Source: Polynucleobacter finlandensis
GTDB taxonomy: Bacteria; Pseudomonadota; Gammaproteobacteria; Burkholderiales; Burkholderiaceae
Reading direction: 5' to 3'
Assembly: GCF_018881755.1 (NCBI RefSeq)
Contig: NZ_JACVPS010000011.1
Span: 1 to 64,000, forward strand
DNA length: 64,000 nucleotides
In this document: one piece after another, positions 1-7,728 of the stretch
How positions within the stretch are numbered: position 1 is the first letter of the stretch
How the letters are laid out: each line of letters starts with the position of its first letter
The notes under the pieces: generated by a model
Databases searched by the model: none
The model's input: only the letters and a program-made list of their open reading frames with translations
Told to the model about the DNA's origin: nothing
Made by a program: the position numbers and the translations under genes

Positions 1-16
1 ACAGCCATCGCACTGC

Positions 17-319
17 CTACACAATTTCATATGTTAGGAGTAAGACTGCGGCACCCATGCAGATCAATGCGAGCATAAAGAACTTATCCGCAATATCTTC
101 AAAATAAACCTTTTTTGAATTACTTCGAATCGATAGGTATGAAAAGATAGAGCTTGCTAGAAAGATGAGGGTATCTAGGGCTAGGAGGTCATCTACCCAA
201 TAGGCAATACCTCGGTTTGTTTGGGTTAGCTTCACAATGCTGATAACGGTCATGCATACCCCAAGCATTGCGCCTGAAGTCGGCAGAATATGACCACTTA
301 GATTGTTGGGGTTACGCAT
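17..319 (-). CDS. Small inner-membrane protein, unknown function
   Basis: A 100-residue protein with three hydrophobic stretches (about residues 15-30, 45-62 and 80-98), so probably a three-span inner-membrane protein. I do not recognise a family. Its ATG directly abuts the TAA stop of the Spy-like gene upstream on the same strand, so the two are almost certainly co-transcribed and perhaps translationally coupled. By position it may belong to the same envelope-stress response as that gene. No catalytic motif is visible. Confidence 0.6.
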   Translation of the reverse strand: MRNPNNLSGHILPTSGAMLGVCMTVISIVKLTQTNRGIAYWVDDLLALDTLIFLASSIFSYLSIRSNSKKVYFEDIADKFFMLALICMGAAVLLLTYEIV

Positions 320-988
320 TTACTGGCGAATGTAGCCTGGCAAGGTACCTGACCCAGGGTTTTGGTTGGGCGATGGTGATCCACCGAGTTCTGGCAAGTT
401 GTAGTTTGGTTGGCTTGGCGCCAGCCTTTTTGGGCTTGCATTAATAAAAGTAGGTACTTTGCTATCAAAAGATGCCTTTTGCTCAGCACTCAATAGTTTG
501 TAAAGCGGTTTGGCAGTCTCATCTACCTCTTTTAAGCTGGTGTATCGATTTTTTGCATCTTCAGTAGTTTGACTTAGAAATTTCAGTCCATCAATAGTGG
601 CGGAACTATCGTTATTCAATTTAGCCCTTTCTTTGGCAACATCACTCGCATAAAGTCTCACCTTGATTGCAAAATTACCCCAAGCCTTGCTTTGTTCGGG
701 TGTTAGCTTAAGACTTTCCTCAAGGCGAGACAATCCAATTTCGATTTGCTCATAAGTCAGCAGATGTGAGCCTGGAGTAGGCATTGAGATATGGGTATTT
801 GCCGATGTGCTGGAAGAGTCGGGATTAGAGGCATTGCGCCCGGCACCCCTTCGCATTCCAGGCATTCCTGGGATTCCAGAGCCTTGGGATCCGCCCCATT
901 GAGCAAAAGACTCTTTAATGGGCAAAATTGCTACTAAAACTAGAAAACTCAAGATAATTGAGCGCAATGGCATGATGGCTCGATTCAT
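320..988 (-). CDS. Spy/CpxP-like (LTXXQ) periplasmic protein
   Basis: A 222-residue protein with an N-terminal signal segment (hydrophobic residues about 9-25, cleavage after SFA), a low-complexity Gly/Pro/Ser/Asn stretch (about 30-75), then a helical region with the motif LKLTPEQSKAW, typical of the LTXXQ family that includes Spy and CpxP. Those are periplasmic chaperones or stress sensors. The C-terminus is Pro/Asn/Gly-rich and probably disordered. It is divergent from a second periplasmic repeat protein, and a promoter-like motif upstream (1017-1047, minus strand) matches the one before the sigma-factor operon, so it is probably a target of that sigma factor. The substrate is unknown. Confidence 0.65.
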   Translation of the reverse strand: MNRAIMPLRSIILSFLVLVAILPIKESFAQWGGSQGSGIPGMPGMRRGAGRNASNPDSSSTSANTHISMPTPGSHLLTYEQIEIGLSRLEESLKLTPEQSKAWGNFAIKVRLYASDVAKERAKLNNDSSATIDGLKFLSQTTEDAKNRYTSLKEVDETAKPLYKLLSAEQKASFDSKVPTFINASPKRLAPSQPNYNLPELGGSPSPNQNPGSGTLPGYIRQ

Positions 989-1016
989 ATTTCTTTCAAC
1001 TGGATATCCTTAACTC

Positions 1017-1047
1017 TTCTTAGACAGTAATTTTGGGAAATACTTAC
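1017..1047 (-). promoter_or_regulatory. Candidate ECF-sigma promoter, Spy-like gene
   Basis: On the minus strand this reads GTAAGT, 16 bases, then GTCTAAGAA, ending 28 bases before the ATG of the Spy-like gene. The same two elements with a 17-base gap lie on the plus strand at 1080-1111. Two identical bipartite elements facing opposite ways in a 144-bp gap, next to a sigma-factor gene, suggest that sigma factor's promoter. The -10 core GTC is common in ECF promoters. Inferred from the repeat only. Confidence 0.55.
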
Positions 1048-1079
1048 TCTAAAAAGAAAATAATTATTTTGTCTTGGTC

Positions 1080-1111
1080 GTAAGTTTTTTATAGGCGCCC
1101 GCGTCTAAGAA
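1080..1111 (+). promoter_or_regulatory. Candidate autoregulated ECF-sigma promoter
   Basis: GTAAGT, 17 bases, GTCTAAGAA, ending 21 bases before the ATG at 1133. It matches the oppositely oriented element at 1017-1047 in both boxes. It would drive the repeat protein, sigma factor and membrane protein as one autoregulated operon, which is the usual arrangement for ECF sigma factors. Confidence 0.55.
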
Positions 1112-1132
1112 TTAACAAATAAGGAGAAATAG

Positions 1133-1573
1133 ATGAAAAGAACGATGCAAGGTTTAATGATGGCAAGTATTTTGATGGTGGGAGCGATTGGTATTGCAAG
1201 CGCAGCTTTGCCTGAGCCACAGGATCCTCAAGTGGTGGCTAATATGAGCTTTGAGCAACGCCTGCAAATGTCCAAGGATTTGCGAGAGCAATTTAAACAA
1301 GCTACTCCAGAAGAGCGCCGTGCATATCGCCAAAAACTTCATGCCAAATTTAAGGCGCTCAGCCCCGAAGAGCGCAAGGCATTGCGCGACAAAATGCACG
1401 CTCAGTGGCAGGCACTAAGCCCTGAGCAAAAGAAAGAGCTGCGCGATAACCGCAAAGCCATGATTGCAGCAATGACTCCTGAAGAGCGTCTTGAGATGAA
1501 AAAAGAACGTGAAGAGTGGATGAAGACGCACCCTCACGAAAAAGAGCATTGGAATAAGCCAATGAGCAATTAA
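1133..1573 (+). CDS. Periplasmic five-repeat (DUF3106-like) protein
   Basis: A 146-residue protein with a signal peptide (about residues 1-24, cleavage after ASA). The mature part is almost entirely five consecutive 19-residue repeats, roughly residues 38-132. Each has a core like L/T-S/T-P-E-E/Q-R/K followed by a charged amphipathic helix. The tail is His-rich (HPHEKEHW). This resembles DUF3106 and LTXXQ/Spy proteins, which bind unfolded proteins or metals in the periplasm. A strong ribosome-binding site (AAGGAG) precedes ATG 1133. The sigma-factor start lies 9 bases downstream, so it is probably the sensor or effector of that system. The His-rich tail could bind metal, but that is inference. 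Confidence 0.65.
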   Translation: MKRTMQGLMMASILMVGAIGIASAALPEPQDPQVVANMSFEQRLQMSKDLREQFKQATPEERRAYRQKLHAKFKALSPEERKALRDKMHAQWQALSPEQKKELRDNRKAMIAAMTPEERLEMKKEREEWMKTHPHEKEHWNKPMSN

Positions 1574-1581
1574 GGATCAGC

Positions 1582-2154
1582 TTGACTTTATTTCCTAGTA
1601 AGCAACACCGCATCGAACAGGCTTTATTAAAAAGAGCTGTAGCGGGGGATTCCAAGGCGTCAAAAGAAGTCATTCACCTACTGAGTTCCCCCGCATATTC
1701 CTTGGCCTGGAAGATGCTTGGCAACAAAGAAGATGCGGAAGATGTCGTACAAGAGGCCTTTATTCGCTTATGGAAAAGTGCCGATTCGTTTGCGGGAAAG
1801 TCGGGACTTTTTACGTACTTTTACGCAATCGTGAGCAATCTTTGTTTGGATCGGATCAAAAGTATTAATAAGGGATTCTTCGAGGAGTTTGATGAGATTG
1901 AGCATCAACCCATAAAAGAGATTGAGTGGAGTATCGCAGAGGGCGTCAGCCCAGAAAGCATTAAAAAGGCAATGGATGTTTTAAGTAGCAAACAAAGAAT
2001 GGCGATGTTGATGTGGGCCTATCAAGATATGACGGCAGAAGAAGTTGGTCTGGCAATGGGTATGAATAAGAATAGCGTCGATCAATTGTTATATAGGGCT
2101 AAGTTGAAACTCAAGATGGAATTAGAAAAAGGTGAATCTCATGCGAGCGAATGA
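1582..2154 (+). CDS. ECF-type RNA polymerase sigma factor
   Basis: A 190-residue sigma-70 family protein. Region 2 is visible around residues 25-95 (AWKMLGNKEDAEDVVQEAF, then a YAIVSNLCLDRI segment), and a region 4 helix-turn-helix at about 130-180 (LSSKQRMAMLMWAYQDMTAEEVGLAMGM). There is no region 1 or 3, as in ECF factors. The start is TTG with AAGGA six bases upstream. The end overlaps the next gene by about 14 bases, typical of sigma/anti-sigma pairs. It probably redirects RNA polymerase to the GTAAGT/GTCTAAGAA promoters found upstream in both directions. The inducing signal is unknown; envelope or metal stress is suggested by the periplasmic partners. Confidence 0.85.
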   Translation: MTLFPSKQHRIEQALLKRAVAGDSKASKEVIHLLSSPAYSLAWKMLGNKEDAEDVVQEAFIRLWKSADSFAGKSGLFTYFYAIVSNLCLDRIKSINKGFFEEFDEIEHQPIKEIEWSIAEGVSPESIKKAMDVLSSKQRMAMLMWAYQDMTAEEVGLAMGMNKNSVDQLLYRAKLKLKMELEKGESHASE

Positions 2155-2446
2155 TAAAAAACATTTAAAGAAAGTGTTAGATCAAATCGAAGTGCAAGAG
2201 TCATCTACCCATTTTGAAAAACGCATTTATCAAGATTGGCAACGAGCTGTCTCTAAGGGAGATCAACCAACGGATCGATTCTCTGAGGTTTTGGTTCTTG
2301 CTAGATTGCATCCTAGGCTTGTCGCATTGATTGCGATAGCAATCATCACTGCTTCCGTGTTATTGGGTCAGCATCTGCTGACATCTCCGGAAGAAGAGTT
2401 GCATCGAATTGACGCCTTATCTGAATTAAGCCTCTCAACTATTTAA
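2141..2446 (+). CDS. Probable membrane anti-sigma factor
   Basis: A 101-residue protein with a charged N-terminal cytoplasmic part (about residues 1-57), one transmembrane helix (about 60-78, rich in Ile/Ala/Val) and a short periplasmic tail. It starts inside the sigma-factor gene. I chose ATG 2141 because AAGGTG lies about six bases before it; an in-frame GTG at 2132 would add three residues. The size, topology and overlap match small anti-sigma factors such as CnrY, or the DUF3619 proteins that follow sigma genes in Burkholderiales. No zinc-binding motif is present. The assignment rests on context and topology, not on sequence similarity. Confidence 0.6.
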   Translation: MRANDKKHLKKVLDQIEVQESSTHFEKRIYQDWQRAVSKGDQPTDRFSEVLVLARLHPRLVALIAIAIITASVLLGQHLLTSPEEELHRIDALSELSLSTI

Positions 2447-2464
2447 TCTACAGCGTTCTCCCTT

Positions 2465-2500
2465 GCCCCTTGAACTCAAAGGAGTTTTTGGGGCCTTTTT
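2465..2500 (+). terminator. Rho-independent terminator of sigma operon
   Basis: A hairpin with GCCCC/GGGGC outer stem and an AACTC/GAGTT-type inner stem around an AAAG loop, with a small T-T mismatch, followed directly by CTTTTT. It ends the sigma/anti-sigma transcript 16 bases before the next ATG. Confidence 0.75.
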
Positions 2501-2515
2501 AACAAAAGGATAATC

Positions 2516-3022
2516 ATGAAAAAGCAACTATTAGCAGCGATACTCACTACCATGGGAATGGTGGGTTTGACTTATTCTCAAAATGCTATGTTTCAGGCAA
2601 CGCCAGAGCCAACCGTTCGTCAACAAATATCAGAGACACAAAAGCAATTTGCTAATTGCATCAATCAGACCAAGAAGAGTGATGAGGCAAAGGTTGTCAA
2701 TAATGAGTTATTTGAAATCGTGCCCAAGTCAGATCATAAGATGAATTTATTCACTACTGAAAACAAAATTACGGATGAAGAAGCAAGGGCACTAACGGCC
2801 TACTTAGCCTCTACAAATCAATGCCGAGCAATATCTAGTCATTTTCCCGTACCGGAGTTAGCGGGTATCTACCAGAACTTTTATAACCAAGTCGATCTGG
2901 TTTATGAGAACTTGTTGTCTAGGAAAATTTCCATAGGCGAGGCAAATAAAGAAAAGTATGAGCTTATGCAGACAGCTCAATCGCAATGGATTAACTATGA
3001 ATCTACCCACAAGATTAATTGA
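2516..3022 (+). CDS. Exported protein of unknown function
   Basis: A 168-residue protein with a short signal peptide (about residues 1-21). The mature part is mostly helical and polar with two cysteines (about residues 48 and 102) that could form a disulfide. I recognise no family. It follows the sigma-operon terminator after 16 bases with a GGATAATC spacing to ATG, so it needs its own promoter or read-through. Context suggests a periplasmic role in the same stress neighbourhood, but nothing in the sequence proves it. Confidence 0.5.
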   Translation: MKKQLLAAILTTMGMVGLTYSQNAMFQATPEPTVRQQISETQKQFANCINQTKKSDEAKVVNNELFEIVPKSDHKMNLFTTENKITDEEARALTAYLASTNQCRAISSHFPVPELAGIYQNFYNQVDLVYENLLSRKISIGEANKEKYELMQTAQSQWINYESTHKIN

Positions 3023-3051
3023 TGCATAAGTAATTGGTAAAGGTATTGAAT

Positions 3052-3459
3052 ATGGAAAGATTGGCTAAAACAAAGCAAATTCTTCAAAAGAGTATTGCAC
3101 TATCAGCGTATATTCGTTTTTTACATCTTATAGATGTTATTGATTCGACAGGTGGATGGAAAAAGCTTGACCCGCTAGAGGAATCATTGCTGAATAAGCT
3201 TGTTTTAATGGCGACAAAGCAAGATGAGCCTATATTGGTGAAAGATCTTATATCTATTGCAAGCATAGCCTCTCAGGCAACACTGCATGGAAGAGTTAAG
3301 AGCCTTGAGAGGAAAGGGCTGATCAATCTGATAGCTGACCAAGATGACGCTAGGAAAAAGCATGTATATCCAACGCAATTGGCCATGAAGCGTTATGAAA
3401 TGCTTTCAGATAATTTTGAGAGAGCTCTTGGTTCCGCCGAACAAGCATATGCAAATTGA
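3052..3459 (+). CDS. MarR-like winged-helix regulator
   Basis: A 135-residue protein. The central part (about residues 45-110) reads as a winged helix: recognition region TLHGRVKSLERKGLI, then a wing with DQDDARKKHVYPT, as in MarR-family regulators where R-x-K/V-x-P-T closes the wing. The flanking N- and C-terminal helices would form the dimer interface. I chose ATG 3052 over an upstream in-frame TTG (3034) because AAAGG is eight bases before it. It is 49 bases upstream of a lipoprotein gene. The ligand and targets are unknown; it may also be a more distant replication-initiator-like winged helix. Confidence 0.6.
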   Translation: MERLAKTKQILQKSIALSAYIRFLHLIDVIDSTGGWKKLDPLEESLLNKLVLMATKQDEPILVKDLISIASIASQATLHGRVKSLERKGLINLIADQDDARKKHVYPTQLAMKRYEMLSDNFERALGSAEQAYAN

Positions 3460-3503
3460 AGCATTGTCTGAGTTTGGTCTATCGATGTTGTGAAGGAGGT
3501 TGG

Positions 3504-3785
3504 ATGCCGATGTATTCAAAGTTATTCTTATTACTAGGGCTATTAGCTTTGTCTGCTTGTGGATCATCTGAAGTAGTGATGACCATGGATTCCTTGCGTC
3601 TGATCAACTCTACCGATGGCCCTCAAGAGGCAATGAATTATGCAAACAAAAATTGTAGGTCTGACTTTTATGTTGGAGCAAGTTTTATCTCTAAATCTGG
3701 TGATGAATATCGATTCAGATGCGTTAAGACGGATGACTCCGAGGGTTTAGTTCCAGTGCCAGGAGCTGCGGTTGTAAACCATTAA
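3504..3785 (+). CDS. Small lipoprotein, unknown function
   Basis: A 93-residue protein with a lipobox (LLALSAC, Cys about residue 17), so an outer- or inner-membrane lipoprotein. The mature part of about 75 residues has two more cysteines (NYANKNC and YRFRC), likely a disulfide. The start is decided by AAGGAGG at 3493-3499. ATG 3504 and ATG 3510 are both in frame; a longer frame reaching back into the MarR gene is unlikely to be real. No family is recognised. Confidence 0.6.
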   Translation: MPMYSKLFLLLGLLALSACGSSEVVMTMDSLRLINSTDGPQEAMNYANKNCRSDFYVGASFISKSGDEYRFRCVKTDDSEGLVPVPGAAVVNH

Positions 3786-3815
3786 TATTTTCTTATGAGA
3801 TAGATTTTTTGGGGG

Positions 3816-4262
3816 ATGGTTTTGAGGGTAATTAGTGTCAATAGATTAGTGGCTGCTGTATTGGGAGTGCTTTGTATTTTTGCTTCTTTGCCTGTTTTGG
3901 CTCAGTGGGGTTCTGGTCCATACCCAATGCATCGTTTTCATGAGAGACATGTGCAAGTTTGGCGGGGAGGTAATTGGTATCACGGCGGATACCAAGGGCG
4001 CTTTGGCTGGTATTGGGTAGTGGGCGGCGTTTACTACCCATACCCAAGTCCAATTTATCCTTATCCAGACCCTTATATTCCTGGAGTTGTAGTCGGTGCG
4101 CCCCCAGTGGTTTCGATTTCTTCGCCAAAACCAGCAGTTCTTGCTAGTCAACCACTGCCATCAGTTTGGTATTTTTGTGAGGCATCCCAAGGGTATTACC
4201 CGTATGTTGCGGAGTGTCCGGCAGGCTGGAAGAGTGTTCCTGCTATCCCACCTAAACAATAG
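3816..4262 (+). CDS. Exported Tyr/Pro-rich protein
   Basis: A 148-residue protein with an N-terminal signal segment (hydrophobic residues about 10-28, cleavage after LAQ). It then has aromatic/Gly-rich sequence (HGGYQGRFGWYWVVGGVYYP), a Tyr-Pro repeat zone (PYPSPIYPYPDPY, about 75-90) and a C-terminal module WYFCEASQGYYPYVAECPAGW with two cysteines. That module recurs in short secreted proteins of Burkholderiales whose function is unknown to me. It probably sits in the periplasm or at the surface. It ends 6 bases before the next lipoprotein gene. Confidence 0.6.
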   Translation: MVLRVISVNRLVAAVLGVLCIFASLPVLAQWGSGPYPMHRFHERHVQVWRGGNWYHGGYQGRFGWYWVVGGVYYPYPSPIYPYPDPYIPGVVVGAPPVVSISSPKPAVLASQPLPSVWYFCEASQGYYPYVAECPAGWKSVPAIPPKQ

Positions 4263-4268
4263 TAAAGA

Positions 4269-4700
4269 ATGAATATGAAGAAATTAATACTTATCAGTGC
4301 GGTAATTAGCTTGGTTGCATGTACATCTGCGCCAACGGGGCCAACAATTGCAGTGATGCCCGCGCAAGGAAAGCCTTTTGAGATATTTCAAAAGGAGGAT
4401 CAGCAATGCCGTCAGTTTGCTAGCGGAAGCGTTGAGGGCACTTCAAATGCCGCTCTAAAAGAAGGTATGACTAGCGCAGCGGTAGCGGCGGCGTTAGGTG
4501 CAGCAGCGGGAGCTGTCATTGGGGGAGGGAGTCATCAAGGAGTTGGTACGGGTGCTGGTTTAGGCTTGCTTGGTGGATCTGCAATTGGTGCAAGCAATGC
4601 TGCAAATAAACAAAATCAAAGCCAGAGTCAATACAACACGGCATATATTCAATGTATGTATGCCCATGGCAATCAGGTGCCTAGTTATCCCGCGAGATAG
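4269..4700 (+). CDS. Glycine-zipper lipoprotein
   Basis: A 143-residue lipoprotein with lipobox LVAC (Cys about residue 18). Residues 70-115 are Ala/Gly-rich with GxxxG-type spacing (AAAGAVIGGGSHQGVGTGAGLGLLGGSAIGAS), a glycine zipper forming a two-helix hairpin in the membrane, as in Rickettsia 17-kDa/SlyB-like proteins. It also has QCRQFA and IQCMYAHGN cysteines. It is probably an outer-membrane lipoprotein contributing to envelope stability and is co-transcribed with the exported protein just upstream. Confidence 0.75.
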   Translation: MNMKKLILISAVISLVACTSAPTGPTIAVMPAQGKPFEIFQKEDQQCRQFASGSVEGTSNAALKEGMTSAAVAAALGAAAGAVIGGGSHQGVGTGAGLGLLGGSAIGASNAANKQNQSQSQYNTAYIQCMYAHGNQVPSYPAR

Positions 4701-4817
4701 TCTAAATTTGCAAAATGCGTGAAATTGCCCAGCTAGGATTAGTTGGGTCTATAACTGTTATAAAGAAGTCTAAATCTAGGAATAAAATGTTTTATATAAA
4801 TAGGCAATGGATTATTT

Positions 4818-6410
4818 GTGTTCAGTAAACAGAAGTTCCTATTTTTTATTTTCAGATGGTGCATTAGTTTTTTATGTATTTATAGTGCCGCTAGTGTTTA
4901 TGCCCAAAATATTTTCGGGCCCCAACCTGCGATACCAATCATCAATAACAGTCAACAACTAGTTGACTTAGATACTCCTCCTCTAATCGTTATTAAATCT
5001 CAGCCTGCGATTTTAATTAAAGAGATATCAATAAGTTCAGTTGGCAAAGTATCTGATGGCAAGGATTTGATACATTTTTATCAAGATGCTGCCTTTAGCG
5101 ATCCCGTTCTGACAGCTGCCCGCTTTAACTACCAAGCTAGTAAAGAGCTCTTTTGGCAAGGCCTCTCTTTACTACTTCCTCAGGCCAGTGCCACCCCTGG
5201 CGGTACGCGCTATTACCAACATGGTGTTGGTCAAACCGTAGTGGCAGCAGGCCCAGGCAATTCACGGGTATTTGATCAAAAGAATTACACCGTCACTTTG
5301 ACTCAGCCCGTATTCAATATAGCCGCACTAGAGGCCTTTAAACAGGGTGACCTCAATACCAAAATTGCGGATATGAATTTTTACCAGGCTCAGCAAGATC
5401 TCATTTTGCGGGTCTCGCAGGCCTATTTTGATGCACTGACTAGCCAGGATAACGTTGAGCTCTATCGCAATAAAAAAGGCCTCATTAAGCAGCAATTAGA
5501 AGTTGCCCAAGCCAAATTTGATGCTGGCCTAGCTACCATTGTCGATGTCAATACGGCGCAAGCGAGTTATGACTTAGCGAACTCGCAAGAGATCGCTGCG
5601 CAAGCTGACTTGGTAGTAAAGTGTGGCGTATTAGAACAACTCGTTGGCCATCCGGTTGGTCAGCTAAGGCCTTTGGTGAAAGATGCCAAGATTGATGGTG
5701 TGCTCAAGGATCCTAGGGCGATATCCAAGGATGCCAAAGGCAATGTGATTGCCGAGAGCGTGAACCCACAGCTACCTCCTGGCCAAACCCTAGATGACTG
5801 GGTTGGACAAACTGAAGTTGCCAACTTTAAGGTGCTTGCTGGTCAACTCTCGATATCGCTTGCCGAGAGCACCTATCGTGCCGCCCAAGCGCTGAACTAT
5901 CCCTCACTTAATTTAGTGGGTACAAGTGGATACAACACCTCTAACGGCACGCCTAATAGTTATCAACCTGCACAGACTAGTGTATACAACAACACCCTGA
6001 GCTTACAATTAACCATTCCCTTAGTATCTGGTGGCTTTAATAGTTCTGTCATTCGCCAAAATGCCGCTTTAGTTGATGCTGCCAAAGCAAATTATGACAA
6101 TGCACGCCGTACTGCTGCGCAAAACACCCGCGCGGCCTTCACCGGTTTTTATGGTGGACTCGCTAGCGTAAAGGCGTATGAGGCAGCTGAACGCTCATCC
6201 CAATCTGCTCTAGACTCGAGCAAGCTGGGTTTCCAAGTGGGTACTTTAATTAACATTGATGTACTAATAGCACTAGATACCCTGTTTACGACGCGCTCTC
6301 AATTGCTGCAATCGCGCTACAGTACGATTTTGAATGCCATCAGATTAAAGGCAAGCGCCTCTACCTTATCGGATGAGGATCTCTTAGCGATTAATTCATT
6401 ATTGCGTTAA
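4818..6410 (+). CDS. TolC-family outer-membrane efflux channel
   Basis: A 530-residue outer-membrane factor with a signal peptide (about 1-30) and two OEP repeats of long coiled-coil helices (QAYFDALTSQDNVELYRNKKGLIKQQLEVAQAKFDAGLATIVDVNTAQASYDLANS and a second near the C-terminus). The G-x-x-x-x-x-DV/N-A-Q signature that follows the first helix pair is present. It would form the exit duct for the MacAB pump encoded directly downstream (11-base gap). The start is GTG 4818; the ribosome-binding site is weak, so the start is uncertain by a few codons. Its substrate is set by the pump, not the channel. Confidence 0.85.
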   Translation: MFSKQKFLFFIFRWCISFLCIYSAASVYAQNIFGPQPAIPIINNSQQLVDLDTPPLIVIKSQPAILIKEISISSVGKVSDGKDLIHFYQDAAFSDPVLTAARFNYQASKELFWQGLSLLLPQASATPGGTRYYQHGVGQTVVAAGPGNSRVFDQKNYTVTLTQPVFNIAALEAFKQGDLNTKIADMNFYQAQQDLILRVSQAYFDALTSQDNVELYRNKKGLIKQQLEVAQAKFDAGLATIVDVNTAQASYDLANSQEIAAQADLVVKCGVLEQLVGHPVGQLRPLVKDAKIDGVLKDPRAISKDAKGNVIAESVNPQLPPGQTLDDWVGQTEVANFKVLAGQLSISLAESTYRAAQALNYPSLNLVGTSGYNTSNGTPNSYQPAQTSVYNNTLSLQLTIPLVSGGFNSSVIRQNAALVDAAKANYDNARRTAAQNTRAAFTGFYGGLASVKAYEAAERSSQSALDSSKLGFQVGTLINIDVLIALDTLFTTRSQLLQSRYSTILNAIRLKASASTLSDEDLLAINSLLR

Positions 6411-6421
6411 ATTGAGCAAAT

Positions 6422-7720
6422 ATGACAGTAAAAAACTTGAAGCTTAATATCGTCAAATATTTTGATTTATCTCTCAAGTATTTGAATTTGATGGTTGATC
6501 GACTACCCCTAGCTTCTCGGGTCAAATCAACATGGCTACGTCTTTTATGCATTTTTCTTGTTGGTAGCCTTTTTCTGTTGGTTTTGATTAAAGGGGTTCA
6601 AGTCACATTTGGCCTTAACAGTCCTGACTTCAGGTTAGCCGCTATTGAAGAAGGGCCCATTGTGGCTACGGTTAGTGCAAGCGGGACATTAAATCCAGTG
6701 AAGTCTGTAACTGTTGGTACGCAAGTAACGGGAATGATTAAAGAGCTCGATGTGGACTTTAATTCACCTGTAAAGCAGGGGCAGGTTATCGCTAGAATTG
6801 ATCCAAGAGAATATCAAGCTCGTTATGACCAAGCTCTTGCTAATTATGAGTTGGCAAAGCGTAATCATGATTACAACCTTAAGTTAGTCGATAAAGGCTT
6901 TATTTCTAAATCGGCAGTTGTTCAAACTGAGGGGGCATACAAGGCCGCCTTAGGCGCTTTGAATTTGGCAAAAAAATCTTTGGACGACACAGTAATTCAT
7001 GCGCCAGTTGATGGGGTAGTTGTAAAGCGTAGCGTAGAGGTGGGCCAAACGGTGGCAGCAAGTTTGCAGGCGCCTGAGTTATTCATCATTGCGCAGAATT
7101 TAGCTGAAATGCAGGTTGAGGCATCTATTGATGAATCCGATGTTGGTCGCTTATCGGAAGGAATGGACGCCAGTTTTACGGTAGATTCATTTCCAGGCAG
7201 GGTTTTTCAGTCTAAGGTCTTGCAAATTCGCAAAGCGCCTATCACCATTCAAAACGTCGTTACTTATACAGTATTAATTTCTGCGGACAATCCAGATTTA
7301 AAATTATTACCCGGCATGACTGCTAATGTTCGCATTATTTTTGATAAGCGAGAAAAGGTTCTTAAGGTTCCAAATGTCGCATTACGATTTAGGATGCCAA
7401 GTGCCGATGATTCTCTTGCTGCTAAGTCATCTCAAGCTGGGAATACTACCGGCAGTCCTCGCACCTCAAGAGGCGGGGCCGGGGGATGGGGATCTTCCGG
7501 AATACGAAAAGTGTGGCTACTAGATAGAAGTGGCCTGCAGGATAAGCCGATAGAGCTAAAAATTCGGACTGGAATGACCGATGGAAGCTTTACAGAACTT
7601 TTGCCAGACGCAGACTCCAAGTTTCCTCTTCAAGTAGGGAATTTAGTTATTACTGGCATTCAATCTCCAGGCTCTAAAGAGGGATCTCCTAAGCGTCAAA
7701 ACGGCCCCAGGATGTTTTAG
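6422..7720 (+). CDS. macA: MacA-like periplasmic adaptor protein
   Basis: A 432-residue membrane-fusion protein. One transmembrane helix lies at about residues 40-62; the barrel-sandwich (lipoyl-like) halves are at about 85-130 and 190-215 around a coiled-coil hairpin (YDQALANYELAKRNHDYNLKLV); the beta-barrel and membrane-proximal domains are at about 225-430. An Ala/Ser/Gly-rich insert (about 325-355) interrupts the C-terminal domain. It bridges the inner-membrane ABC pump and the TolC-type channel. It sits between their genes with gaps of 11 and 8 bases. Substrate not deducible; MacAB pumps export macrolides, lipopeptides or toxins. Confidence 0.85.
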   Translation: MTVKNLKLNIVKYFDLSLKYLNLMVDRLPLASRVKSTWLRLLCIFLVGSLFLLVLIKGVQVTFGLNSPDFRLAAIEEGPIVATVSASGTLNPVKSVTVGTQVTGMIKELDVDFNSPVKQGQVIARIDPREYQARYDQALANYELAKRNHDYNLKLVDKGFISKSAVVQTEGAYKAALGALNLAKKSLDDTVIHAPVDGVVVKRSVEVGQTVAASLQAPELFIIAQNLAEMQVEASIDESDVGRLSEGMDASFTVDSFPGRVFQSKVLQIRKAPITIQNVVTYTVLISADNPDLKLLPGMTANVRIIFDKREKVLKVPNVALRFRMPSADDSLAAKSSQAGNTTGSPRTSRGGAGGWGSSGIRKVWLLDRSGLQDKPIELKIRTGMTDGSFTELLPDADSKFPLQVGNLVITGIQSPGSKEGSPKRQNGPRMF

Positions 7721-7728
7721 ATAATTTC

